Positions 1-6,850 of a stretch of DNA of 10,978 bases are shown here, one piece after another. The position numbers and the translations under genes were made by a program. How positions within the stretch are numbered: position 1 is the first letter of the stretch; every line of letters begins with the position of its first letter. Under the pieces are notes generated by a model that searched no databases, was not told the origin of the DNA, and saw only the letters and a list, made by a program, of their open reading frames with translations. Source of the DNA: DATFML01 sp964571225 (GTDB lineage: Bacteria; Pseudomonadota; Gammaproteobacteria; DATFLG01); assembly GCA_964571225.1 (NCBI GenBank), contig CAZNBB010000114.1, positions 1 through 10,978 of the forward strand. Reading direction: 5' to 3'.

Positions 1-60
1 CGGTCTTGAAAACCGTTGAAGGGCAACCTTCCGTGGGTTCGAATCCCACCCTCTCCGCCA
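1..60 (+). tRNA. tRNA-Ser (anticodon UGA), 5' end outside the window
   Basis: This is the 3' part of a class II tRNA. The anticodon stem CGGT (1-4) pairs with ACCG (12-15) around the 7-base loop CTTGAAA, placing anticodon TGA at 7-9, which reads UCA-type serine codons. A long variable arm follows (about 16-31), typical of Ser tRNAs. The T stem GTGGG/CCCAC encloses the T loop TTCGAAT, and the acceptor strand, discriminator G and encoded CCA end at position 60. The D arm and 5' acceptor strand lie left of the window, so the gene is cut by the edge, not broken. Encoded CCA fits gammaproteobacteria. Confidence 0.95.
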
Positions 61-315
61 AATTCCCTAGCGAGTCTTTGTGGCTGTTGTTGCGTCATTG
101 TCCGCTGCCCGTGCCAGGATTCGGACCCGCGGTTTCAAATGACCGGGGTTGCCGTCGCCGACTGCCACTTCCGCCGTGCCCGAGTAGCGCGACGCTTGAC
201 GGTAACGTCGCTCCACGCCAAGCGGGTCAGCCCGTGCCAAATTAGTGGGGCTGCCGAAACCGGCGTCACGCAATGGGCGGGAACCCGGTGCTTGGACGGA
301 ACGACGTGTGTCCGA
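61..315. other. Intergenic region between tRNA-Ser and the HiPIP gene; no gene seen
   Basis: About 255 bases separate the tRNA 3' end from the end of the HiPIP gene, which converges on it from the other strand. The reading frames here have no ribosome-binding site and no recognisable protein. A weak stem, GCGACG (189-194) with CGTCGC (206-211), is present without a T-run. No clear terminator for either the tRNA or the HiPIP gene could be identified. Confidence 0.5.
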
Positions 316-609
316 TCAGCTCTGTTTGGCAGCGTAGGCGATGCACCAGCCGTGGGGGCTGATGGAACCGGCCACCACCGAGCATTTGCCGTTGGCGCTG
401 GGGCTGCTGCCGGGGATGAAGTGCATGCAGTTGCTGCACTCATGCTTGCCGTTGGGGTGGGTCCTGTACTGCATGGCGGCCTTCGAAGCCTTCGCGGCCT
501 GCGCTTCGGTACTCAGGAGCACGCCGGGCACCGCGGAAACGCCGGCCAGCAGGGCGGCGCTCTTGAGCAGTGAACGGCGGGTGATCTTGTTGTCGCGGGA
601 ATCGTCCAT
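316..609 (-). CDS. hip: High-potential iron-sulfur protein (HiPIP), Tat-exported
   Basis: HiPIPs carry one [4Fe-4S] cluster working between the 3+ and 2+ states and act as small soluble periplasmic electron carriers, for example to photosynthetic reaction centres or terminal oxidases. The 97-residue precursor has a twin-arginine signal (R11-R12 in ITRRSLLK, then a hydrophobic stretch) with a likely cleavage after AQA (about residue 38). The mature part is about 59 residues. The four cluster ligands are visible as C58-x2-C61-x14-C76-x12-C89, with the family's aromatic residue Y48 before the first cysteine and GWC around the last. The start is fixed by a perfect AGGAGGT (617-623) 7 bases upstream. 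The gene lies downstream of the RND pump on the same strand but 289 bases away and with its own promoter, so it is probably a separate transcript. The physiological partner cannot be read from this window. Confidence 0.93.
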   Translation of the reverse strand: MDDSRDNKITRRSLLKSAALLAGVSAVPGVLLSTEAQAAKASKAAMQYRTHPNGKHECSNCMHFIPGSSPSANGKCSVVAGSISPHGWCIAYAAKQS

Positions 610-616
610 GAGACAG

Positions 617-638
617 ACCTCCTCGGTTCGCGGAACCG
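617..638 (-). promoter_or_regulatory. Strong Shine-Dalgarno with adjoining perfect hairpin in the HiPIP leader
   Basis: On the minus strand the ribosome-binding site AGGAGGT occupies 617-623. Immediately upstream, 624-629 and 633-638 form a perfect 6-bp inverted repeat (CGGTTC/GAACCG) around 3 bases. The stem touches but does not include the Shine-Dalgarno sequence. It could stabilise the mRNA 5' end, modulate ribosome loading, or be a small operator; the sequence does not decide between these. Confidence 0.5.
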
Positions 639-657
639 TGAGCTGGAGAAGTGTCGC

Positions 658-685
658 ATTACATGTCGACCGCCTTCATTGTCAA
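658..685 (-). promoter_or_regulatory. Sigma70-type promoter for the HiPIP gene
   Basis: Reading the minus strand, a perfect -35 TTGACA (680-685) is followed after 16 bases by TGTAAT (658-663), five of six matches to the -10 consensus. This places the transcription start about 40 bases upstream of the HiPIP ATG, giving a short leader that contains the hairpin and the ribosome-binding site. In such a GC-rich context this is the best promoter match in the window and suggests strong housekeeping expression independent of the upstream pump operon. Confidence 0.7.
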
Positions 686-779
686 AAGTTCTTCACCAAC
701 GGGCCGCGGCCGACGGTGAACCATCCCATGCACAGACCCAAACAGCGACTTGGTGACGGTCGCAACACCTCAAGTTCCG

Positions 780-807
780 GGGGGATTGCCTCCCCTGGGG
801 GATTACC
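780..807. repeat. Short direct repeat with internal complementary segment, downstream of the RND gene
   Basis: GGGGGATTGCC (780-790) recurs as GGGGGATTACC (797-807), 10 of 11 bases identical with a 17-base period. Between them TCCCC (791-795) can pair with GGGGA of either copy; the left pairing gives a perfect 5-bp stem with a 5-base loop. The element lies about 95 bases past the pump's stop codon on the minus strand. It may be part of the operon's 3' end, but no T-run follows, so it is not a convincing intrinsic terminator. Confidence 0.35.
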
Positions 808-898
808 ACAGTGCCCTCGGGGAAACAGGTGACGGTGTGCGGCTGAACGCCCGTGCCGTCTATCGATACTTGCCGCGCTTCTGCCGGCGGACACGCTG

Positions 899-3800
899 TC
901 AGTCAGGTTCCGCCGGTCGGGAGGCATCGCCCGAGGCATCCTCGCCGACGGTGCTCTTGTCGCCAAGCAGGCGGCGCACCACCACGTAGAAAACCGGCAC
1001 GAACAGTACGCCGAGGAGCGTGGCGCCGAACATGCCACCCATCACGCCGGTGCCGATGGCGTGGCGGCTGTTGGCGCCGGCGCCGGTTGAGATCGCCAGC
1101 GGCAGCACACCCAGGATGAAGGCGATGGAAGTCATCAGAATGGGCCGCAGGCGCAGCCGACAGGCCTCCACTGTGGCTTCCAGCAGTCCGCGTCCCTGCT
1201 GGCGCATGGTGTGGGCGAATTCGATGATGAGAATGGCGTTCTTGGCGGACAGGCCGATGACCGCAATCAGGCCGACCTTGAAGTAGACGTCGTTTTCCAG
1301 GCCGCGCAGCCAGGTGAAGGAAAGGGCGCCCAATACTCCCAGAGGCACCACCAGCATGACCGCCGCCGGGATCGACCAGCTCTCGTACAGGGCTGCCAGG
1401 GCCAGGAATACCACCACCAGGGCCAGGGCGAACAGGATCGGCGTCTGTTCGCCGGACAGGATTTCCTGATAGGACTGGCCCGACCATTCGTAGCCGATGC
1501 CGCGGGGCAGGTCTTTCTTCACGATGTTTTCCATGGCGGCCATGGCTTGGCCCGAGCTGTAGCCCGGCGCCGCGTTGCCGTTGATCTGGACGGCACCGTA
1601 GCCGTTGTAGTGGTCCAGGGTCGGCGGCGCCATGGTCCAGCGGGTGCTGACCACGCTGCTGAGGGGCACCATGCTCTGGGAACCGCCCTTGCTGCTGGGA
1701 ATGTAGTAGTGGCTCAGGTCCCCGGGTCGGCTGCGGTAGGGCGCATCCGCTTCGATCAGCACTTTCAGCACCCGGCCCTGGTAATTGAAATCGTTGGCGT
1801 AGACGGGCGCCAGCATCAGGCGGATGGCGTCATAGATGTCGGGCAGGGAAAGGCCCATGGCCTTGGCCTGCACGCGATCCACGTGCATGTGCACTTCCGG
1901 AGCGTCCTCCAACTGGTTCGGCCGCACGCCGTAAAGGGCCGGGTCCTTTGCGGCTGCGGCCAGCAACCGGTTGCGGGCCTTTATGAGCTCGGCGTGGCCC
2001 AGCCCGCCGCGGTCCTCCAGCCGGAAGTCGAAGCCGCCGAAGCGGCCCAGACCCCGGATGGTGGGCAGGTTGACCACGAAGATGCGTGCGCCCTTGATGC
2101 TCTGCAGGGCCCCGTTCGCCCACTGAATGAACGGTCCGATCTGTTCGCTGGGTTTGGTCCGTTCGCTCCAGTCCTTGAGGCGTATGAAGCCCAGGCCCAC
2201 ATTCTCCCCCTGGCCCAGGAAGCTGAAGCCGGCCACGTCCAGTACCTTGTCCACCGCGGGGTTCTTGCGCAGGATGGCTTCCATCTGGCTGAGCACGCCT
2301 TCCGTGCGCGCCATGTTGGCGCCCGGCGGCAGTTGCACGATGGTCAGGGCGTAGCCCTGGTCCTCCTGGGGCAGGAAGCTGGTGGGCAGACGGGTGAACA
2401 GCAGGACGGCCAAGGCGATCAGCACGGCGAAGGCCGCCATCCAGCGGGGCGTGTAGCGTATGGCCTTGGCCACCCGGTCCAGGTAGGAATTGCTGAGCCA
2501 CCGGTAGAAGCGATTGAAGCCGCGCAGGAACCAGTTGGGCTCGCCGTGCACGGGCTTCAGCAGGCTGGCGCAGAGGGCCGGTGTGAAGCTAAGCGCCATC
2601 AGGGCGGAGATGGCCATGGAAATGGCGATGGTCAGAGCGAACTGGCGATAGATGGCGCCCACGCTCCCCCCCACCAGGGCCATGGGCAGGAACACGGCGG
2701 CCAGCACGGTGGTCATGGCCACCACCGCACCGGTGATCTGGTCCATGGCCTTGCGGGCGGCCTCGCGGGGCGGCAGACCCTCCTCGGTCATGATGCGCTC
2801 CACGTTCTCCACCACCACGATGGCGTCGTCCACCACCAGTCCGATGGCCAGCACCAGGGCGAACAGGCTGAGCACATTGATGGAGAACCCCACCACATAC
2901 ATCCCCGCGAAGGCGCTGGTCAGGGCCACCGGTACCACCAGGGTGGGGATGAGGGTGGCGCGCAGGTTCTGCAGGAACAGCAGAATGACCAGGAACACCA
3001 GCACCACCGCCTCGATCAGCGTGTAGATCACTTCCTCGATGGAAATGGTGATGAACTGGGTGCTGTCGTAGGGCACCGTCCAGCTCACGCCCGGCGGGAA
3101 ATACTGCGCCAGCTGGTCCATCTTGGCCCGCACCGTGTCCGCCACCTGCAAAGCGTTGGCGCCGGGAGACAGCTGGATGGCGAAACCGGCAATGGGTTCG
3201 CCGTTGACCCGCGCCTCGTGACCGTAGGCCTCCGCGCCCAGGGCGACGCGTGCCACGTCCTTGAGGCGCACGGTGCTGCCGTCGGAATTGGTGCGCAGGA
3301 TGATGTCCCCGAACTGGGCCGGGGTGGTGAAGCGGCTGGCGGCGGTGACCGAGGCGGTAATGCCCTGGCCGGGCGGACCCGGGTCCGCGCCCAGGGCGCC
3401 GGCGGCGATCTGCACGTTCTGATTGCGCACCGCGTCCAGCACGTCGGCGGCACTCAATCGATAGCCGTGCAGCTTGTCCGGGTTGAGCCAGATGCGCATG
3501 GCGTAGCCGGAGCCGAACTGGGTGGCACCCCCCACACCGGGCAGGCGCTGAATGGGATCCAGCACCTGGGCGGCGATGAGGTTGTTGAGGGCATAGGTGT
3601 CCAGGCTGCCGTCGCGGGATTTGAGCGCCACCACCATCAGAAAATCGTTGTTGGACTTCTGCACGGTGATGCCGTTCTGCACCACCTCCTGGGGCAGGCG
3701 GGGCTCGGCCACATTGACCCGGTTCTGGACCTGCACGGCCGCGATGTCCGGATCGGTCCCGTTCTTGAAGGTCAGGGTGATCTGCACCGATCCATTGGAG

Positions 3801-4048
3801 CGGGAGGTGGACTCGAAGTAGAGCAGGTTGTCCACGCCGGTGAGCTGCTGCTCGATGACCGAGGTGACCGTCTTCTCCACCACTTCCGCACTGGCGCCGG
3901 GGTAGGTCGCCGTGATGGTGATCTGGGGCGGGGCGATGGGCGGGTAGGCGGAGATGGGCAGATTGAAGATCGCTGCCGTTCCGGCCAGGGTGATCAGAAT
4001 GGCGACGACCCAGGCGAATACCGGCCGGTCGATGAAGAAGCGTGGCAT
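899..4048 (-). CDS. RND multidrug efflux transporter, AcrB/MexB-like (HAE1 family)
   Basis: This is an inner-membrane, proton-driven pump subunit that exports hydrophobic or amphiphilic compounds through a tripartite envelope complex. The 1049-residue length is normal for HAE1 pumps. It opens with the family's N-terminal MPRFFIDRPVFAWV motif and first membrane helix (about 11-29). A large periplasmic loop runs from about 30 to 335. TM2-TM6 follow, with the proton-relay pair D407-D408 in GLVVDDAIVVVENVER, at the same numbers as in AcrB. A second periplasmic loop (about 560-865) includes the FSFLGQGENVG segment near 608-618. The C-terminal helices carry K936 in GLSAKNAILIIEFA, the counterpart of AcrB K940. 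All core catalytic residues are present. The ATG is 12 bases past the adaptor stop codon, and its Shine-Dalgarno GAGGA (4058-4062) overlaps that stop, indicating translational coupling. Substrates cannot be inferred. The symbol is left open because MexB, AcrB and related pumps cannot be separated by eye. Confidence 0.95.
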   Translation of the reverse strand: MPRFFIDRPVFAWVVAILITLAGTAAIFNLPISAYPPIAPPQITITATYPGASAEVVEKTVTSVIEQQLTGVDNLLYFESTSRSNGSVQITLTFKNGTDPDIAAVQVQNRVNVAEPRLPQEVVQNGITVQKSNNDFLMVVALKSRDGSLDTYALNNLIAAQVLDPIQRLPGVGGATQFGSGYAMRIWLNPDKLHGYRLSAADVLDAVRNQNVQIAAGALGADPGPPGQGITASVTAASRFTTPAQFGDIILRTNSDGSTVRLKDVARVALGAEAYGHEARVNGEPIAGFAIQLSPGANALQVADTVRAKMDQLAQYFPPGVSWTVPYDSTQFITISIEEVIYTLIEAVVLVFLVILLFLQNLRATLIPTLVVPVALTSAFAGMYVVGFSINVLSLFALVLAIGLVVDDAIVVVENVERIMTEEGLPPREAARKAMDQITGAVVAMTTVLAAVFLPMALVGGSVGAIYRQFALTIAISMAISALMALSFTPALCASLLKPVHGEPNWFLRGFNRFYRWLSNSYLDRVAKAIRYTPRWMAAFAVLIALAVLLFTRLPTSFLPQEDQGYALTIVQLPPGANMARTEGVLSQMEAILRKNPAVDKVLDVAGFSFLGQGENVGLGFIRLKDWSERTKPSEQIGPFIQWANGALQSIKGARIFVVNLPTIRGLGRFGGFDFRLEDRGGLGHAELIKARNRLLAAAAKDPALYGVRPNQLEDAPEVHMHVDRVQAKAMGLSLPDIYDAIRLMLAPVYANDFNYQGRVLKVLIEADAPYRSRPGDLSHYYIPSSKGGSQSMVPLSSVVSTRWTMAPPTLDHYNGYGAVQINGNAAPGYSSGQAMAAMENIVKKDLPRGIGYEWSGQSYQEILSGEQTPILFALALVVVFLALAALYESWSIPAAVMLVVPLGVLGALSFTWLRGLENDVYFKVGLIAVIGLSAKNAILIIEFAHTMRQQGRGLLEATVEACRLRLRPILMTSIAFILGVLPLAISTGAGANSRHAIGTGVMGGMFGATLLGVLFVPVFYVVVRRLLGDKSTVGEDASGDASRPAEPD

Positions 4049-4060
4049 CGGACGCGGTCC

Positions 4061-5233
4061 TCAGGGCTCGGACGGTGCCTTGGCGCTTTCGGGTGAACCG
4101 TTGCCGGCCGGCACGGCCTTGGCGGTGGCGCCGGGCTGCACTTTCTGCAGGCCCGACACGATGACCCGATCGCCGTCCGCCAGCGCGCCGGTCACGATCC
4201 AGTCCGAACGCGTCATGCCGTGGGTCTGTACGCGCTTCTCCTCGACTTTGCCGCCACTGTCCACCACCAGCACGTAGGCGCCCGCGGCGTCCCGTTCCAA
4301 AGCCGCCTGGGGCAGCAGGTAGGCGTGCTCCAGACGTCCGGCTGTGAGCCGGATGCTGACGAACATGCCGGGCAGCAGGCGATGATCCGGATTGGCCACG
4401 ATGCCGCGCAGGGACACCGTACCGGTGTCGGGGTCCACGGCCAGATCGGAAAAGTCCAGCTTGCCGGCATGGGGGTAGGGGCGGCCGTCGGGCAATATCA
4501 CCTGCAGGCCGGTACGTGGCCCGGGCGTGACTGCCGCTTTGCCTTCGGTGGCCGCCTGCTGCAGCTGCTCGAGCTGGGCCGTGGACTGGCTGAAATTAAC
4601 GTAGATGGGATCGATCTGTTCGACGGTGGTCAGTTCGGTGGGACTGTCCTGTCCCACCAGCGCGCCTTCGGTGACCAGGGCCCGTCCGGCGCGCCCGGCA
4701 ATGGGTGCGGTGACGGTGGCGTAGCTGAGATTCAGCTTTGCCGTTTCCACATTAGCCTGCGCCTGTTTGACCGCCGCGGCCGTGGTGCGCTGGTTGGCCA
4801 GCGCGGTGTCCAGGTCCTGGCGCGAAAGCAGCCCCTTGGCGAACAGTGCACGGTAGCGCTTGGCGGTGATCGCCGCATTGGTGGCGTTGGCCTGCGCCTG
4901 CGCCAGCGCTGCCTGCTGGGCGTTCAGCGCGGCCTTCAGGGGCGCGGGATCGATCCGGAACAACACCTGCCCCTGCTTGACGTCGGTGCCCTCGGTATAC
5001 ACCCGTTTGAGAATCACGCCGGCCACCCGAGCCCGCACCTGGGCGATACGGGTCGGCGCCAGGCGACCCACCAGGTCTCGGGTGATAGGTACGGACTGGG
5101 GATGCACTGTCACCACCGCCACCTCCGGCACCGAGGGCGTTATCTCCTGTGCGTGTTGAGGGGACTTTCCGCAGGCAACCAGCCACAAAGCGGTACACCC
5201 GAGGGCGAACCAGCGAGGGCGCAGGGGCTTCAT
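4061..5233 (-). CDS. RND efflux periplasmic adaptor lipoprotein, MexA/AcrA-like (membrane fusion protein)
   Basis: The adaptor bridges the inner-membrane RND pump to an outer-membrane channel. Of 390 residues, the first 20 form a lipoprotein signal with lipobox L18-V19-A20-C21 and mature start CGKSP, close to MexA's CGKSE. Next come a beta-barrel/lipoyl segment (about 60-95, with ILKRVYTEGTDVKQGQ), an Ala/Gln-rich helical hairpin (about 97-165), the second lipoyl half (LSYATVTAPIAGRAGR, about 168-185), a beta-barrel domain with LLPGMFVSIRL (about 290-300) and a membrane-proximal domain ending in a Pro/Ala-rich tail. The length matches MexA. The start is supported by GAGGAA (5241-5246) 7 bases upstream. 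It is the first gene of a two-gene operon with the pump. No third gene for an outer-membrane channel follows, so an unlinked TolC/OprM-type protein must be assumed. Confidence 0.93.
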   Translation of the reverse strand: MKPLRPRWFALGCTALWLVACGKSPQHAQEITPSVPEVAVVTVHPQSVPITRDLVGRLAPTRIAQVRARVAGVILKRVYTEGTDVKQGQVLFRIDPAPLKAALNAQQAALAQAQANATNAAITAKRYRALFAKGLLSRQDLDTALANQRTTAAAVKQAQANVETAKLNLSYATVTAPIAGRAGRALVTEGALVGQDSPTELTTVEQIDPIYVNFSQSTAQLEQLQQAATEGKAAVTPGPRTGLQVILPDGRPYPHAGKLDFSDLAVDPDTGTVSLRGIVANPDHRLLPGMFVSIRLTAGRLEHAYLLPQAALERDAAGAYVLVVDSGGKVEEKRVQTHGMTRSDWIVTGALADGDRVIVSGLQKVQPGATAKAVPAGNGSPESAKAPSEP

Positions 5234-5291
5234 CTAGGGCTTCCTCGAAAAACTCAACGTCCTGGGGCGAGAGCCGCGGTCAGGCCAGCGT

Positions 5292-5334
5292 GTATCGGAC
5301 GGCGCTCCGGGAGCGATTGCACGCGGCCCGATAC
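5292..5334. promoter_or_regulatory. Nested inverted repeats upstream of the efflux operon (candidate operator or RNA structure)
   Basis: An outer 7-bp inverted repeat, GTATCGG (5292-5298) and CCGATAC (5328-5334), encloses an inner 5-bp one, CGCTC (5303-5307) and GAGCG (5311-5315). It lies in the 135-base gap between pldA and the adaptor gene, about 60-100 bases upstream of the adaptor ATG. Pumps of this type are usually repressed by TetR- or MarR-family proteins binding such palindromes, but no regulator gene is nearby and no good -35/-10 pair was found here. It could equally form a 3' hairpin of the pldA mRNA. Confidence 0.4.
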
Positions 5335-5368
5335 GAACAACGCGTAGTCTAGCGCCGCGCGGGTCGGC

Positions 5369-6205
5369 TCACCAGTCGTTGAGGCTGATGCCCAGGCCGA
5401 CGGCGGTGGTCCGGTGGTTGTATTCGATCAGGCTCTGACCGTACCCGGAGAATACCTGCAGATAGCCATGGAGGGTCCGTCCCATCGGGAAGCTCCAGCT
5501 CAGCTGCCAGGCGCCGCGGGTGAAGCCGCTGGTGAGGTTGTTGCGGGACAGCACGGAGAAGGTCTGCCTGCCCAGGTGATAGCTGACCACCCAGCGTCCA
5601 TAGCCCAGATAGTGGGCGATGTCCGGGTTGTGCTCGCGCAACGTGAAGTCCGGAACGGGATACCAGGGTTGTATGCGGACCACCCAAGGTCCGTGGCTGG
5701 CGGTGGCGGTGAGGTAGAACCGGTTCCAGGACCGCTCCAGGGTGCCGCCCCGGCCGTTGGACTGGTGCATTCCCCCCAGATCCACCGAGTCCAGCGTCCA
5801 GCCCCACGGCAGGGACTCACCCCAGGCGTAATCAAGAAACATGGAAGGCTCATAGTCCGACTCGCGGAAATAGGCTGAACTGACATAGGCCTGCCAAAAC
5901 GACTTCTGGGTGTAGGCACCATAGAGAGTCAGCGGCTGCCCGCCGATGTCGGTCCATACCGGCACCTCGAAGCTGATCTGGAATTTGAGCTCCACATGGG
6001 AAACGCGCTGGTTGTCGGGCGTCTGGCCGGCGTAGACCGCTTCGTCCGGCGCCGTCACGTAGGACAGGGGGAGAATGTAGTTGGGCTCGTACAGGGAGAT
6101 ATGAAATGGGCCGGGTGGGGAGCCACTGGCCGAAGGCGACGCGTTTTCCTGCACTGGGGTCTGGGGCGGCGCGGCAACGGGGACACTGTGGGCGAGCAGG
6201 GGCAT
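5369..6205 (-). CDS. pldA: Outer-membrane phospholipase A (OMPLA)
   Basis: OMPLA is an outer-membrane beta-barrel enzyme that hydrolyses acyl chains of phospholipids and lysophospholipids, usually dormant until the membrane is disturbed and the protein dimerises with calcium. The 278 residues match the family almost end to end. They include YEPNYILPLSY (39-49), YTQKSFWQ (98-105), FRESDYEP (113-120), the active site HQSNGR (147-152) with catalytic H147 and S149, and RSWNR with the third catalytic residue N161. WYPVPDF (181-187), YHLGRQTFSV (209-218), SGYGQSLIEYN (253-263) and a final GLGISLNDW barrel strand complete it. The calcium ligand S106 of E. coli is kept (S110), but the S152 position is E157. 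The ATG has AAGGA 9 bases upstream, and a stop codon precedes it in frame without another start. The N terminus (MPLLAHSVPVAAPP) is a poor signal peptide, lacking a basic start and a long hydrophobic core, so the 5' end may be altered. It lies upstream of the efflux genes on the same strand, 135 bases away. Confidence 0.93.
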   Translation of the reverse strand: MPLLAHSVPVAAPPQTPVQENASPSASGSPPGPFHISLYEPNYILPLSYVTAPDEAVYAGQTPDNQRVSHVELKFQISFEVPVWTDIGGQPLTLYGAYTQKSFWQAYVSSAYFRESDYEPSMFLDYAWGESLPWGWTLDSVDLGGMHQSNGRGGTLERSWNRFYLTATASHGPWVVRIQPWYPVPDFTLREHNPDIAHYLGYGRWVVSYHLGRQTFSVLSRNNLTSGFTRGAWQLSWSFPMGRTLHGYLQVFSGYGQSLIEYNHRTTAVGLGISLNDW

Positions 6206-6269
6206 GAGGGACCTTCCTTGTGATTCGACGTCCGACTTTCAGCTTGGGTGCGGCTGATGTGCAGAGGGG

Positions 6270-6299
6270 AGTTTACTGCGCCCCTTCAGGCGTTGCCTA
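6270..6299 (-). promoter_or_regulatory. Possible promoter for pldA
   Basis: On the minus strand TAGGCA (6294-6299) and TAAACT (6270-6275) are 18 bases apart. Each matches the sigma70 consensus at four of six positions. The spacing and the position, about 65 bases before the pldA ATG, are sensible, but the match is modest and could be chance. Confidence 0.3.
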
Positions 6300-6408
6300 C
6301 CCGCAGGCCGCGTAGACCGCGCCTGGAATGCGGTGGCAGCGGTCGCGGACCGGAAGCCGTCCTCCTGGCCGTATTGGTGCTACTACTATTGCATCTGTCC
6401 GCGCTGAC

Positions 6409-6426
6409 GCCCCGTCCCCTCGGGGC
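6409..6426. other. Perfect hairpin in the divergent intergenic region
   Basis: GCCCCG (6409-6414) and CGGGGC (6421-6426) form a perfect 6-bp stem with a 6-base loop. The element lies between divergent pldA and the decayed barrel gene, about 50 bases before the latter's start. No T-run follows on either strand, so it is not a typical terminator. It may be a 5' leader hairpin or an operator. Confidence 0.3.
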
Positions 6427-6476
6427 AGGTAGGAGCAATGGGTTCGGATGAGCCGGGACCGAAGAAGGTGAAGGCC

Positions 6477-6781
6477 ATGAGCATTCGCAGCAAGCTTGCA
6501 GGCAGCTTGGCAGCGCTGGGAATGGTTCTTCCGGAGCTGCCGCCAAAGTGAGCAATGTCGGTTTCGCGGGCCAGCCGGCGTTCATCGACGACAGCGGCAA
6601 TTTCCTGGCTTACCAGCTATGGGCGGGCGTGGGATACGACATCACGTCAACGACCGCCGTGTCCGTGGACTATCGCTACTTTGGCACACCCAATCCCACG
6701 TTCACCATGGTGGATGGCACCTCGTTCGACTCCGAAGCACGGGGCAACAACGTGGACCTGAGCCTGCGCTATCGCTTCTGG
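6477..6781 (+). pseudogene. Decayed outer-membrane beta-barrel protein (OmpA-like/opacity porin fold)
   Basis: An ATG at 6477 with a good ribosome-binding site (GAAGAAGG just upstream) begins a typical signal peptide, MSIRSKLAGSLAALGMVL, but the frame hits TGA at 6549-6551. Adding one T in the TTCTT run near 6529 would give MVLSGAAA followed by KVSNVGF, a textbook signal cleavage site running into the downstream frame. That frame shows the last strands of a small OmpA-like barrel: FLAYQLWAGVGYD, VSVDYRYFGTPNPTF and NNVDLSLRYRF. Family members normally end at that terminal Phe. Here the next codon, where a stop is expected, is TGG (6779-6781), and reading continues to TGA at 6848-6850. Only about 78 mature residues remain against roughly 200 for the family, so the N-terminal strands are missing. 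The three lesions together make a non-functional remnant the best explanation; a sequencing error could explain the frameshift but not the other two. Confidence 0.65.
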
Positions 6782-6850
6782 GCGGGCCCTGTCCGCCGGC
6801 GCGCGTCTTGGCGGCCGGCGCCCCCTATGGGTGGTGCGGCGCCACGTTGA

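Noticed and set aside
57..243. GCCAAATT repeated at 57-64 (tRNA 3' end) and 236-243, as a possible attachment-site duplication
   Set aside because: Only 8 bases long and just two of them fall clearly in conserved tRNA sequence beyond CCA; no integrase or mobile gene lies between, so chance is more likely.
1211..4096. A very long open frame on the + strand opposite the RND pump and adaptor
   Set aside because: Its product is dominated by His, Gly, Gln and Asp with no domain, membrane segment or ribosome-binding site. It is the usual mirror of a GC-rich gene, and the minus-strand pump is certain.
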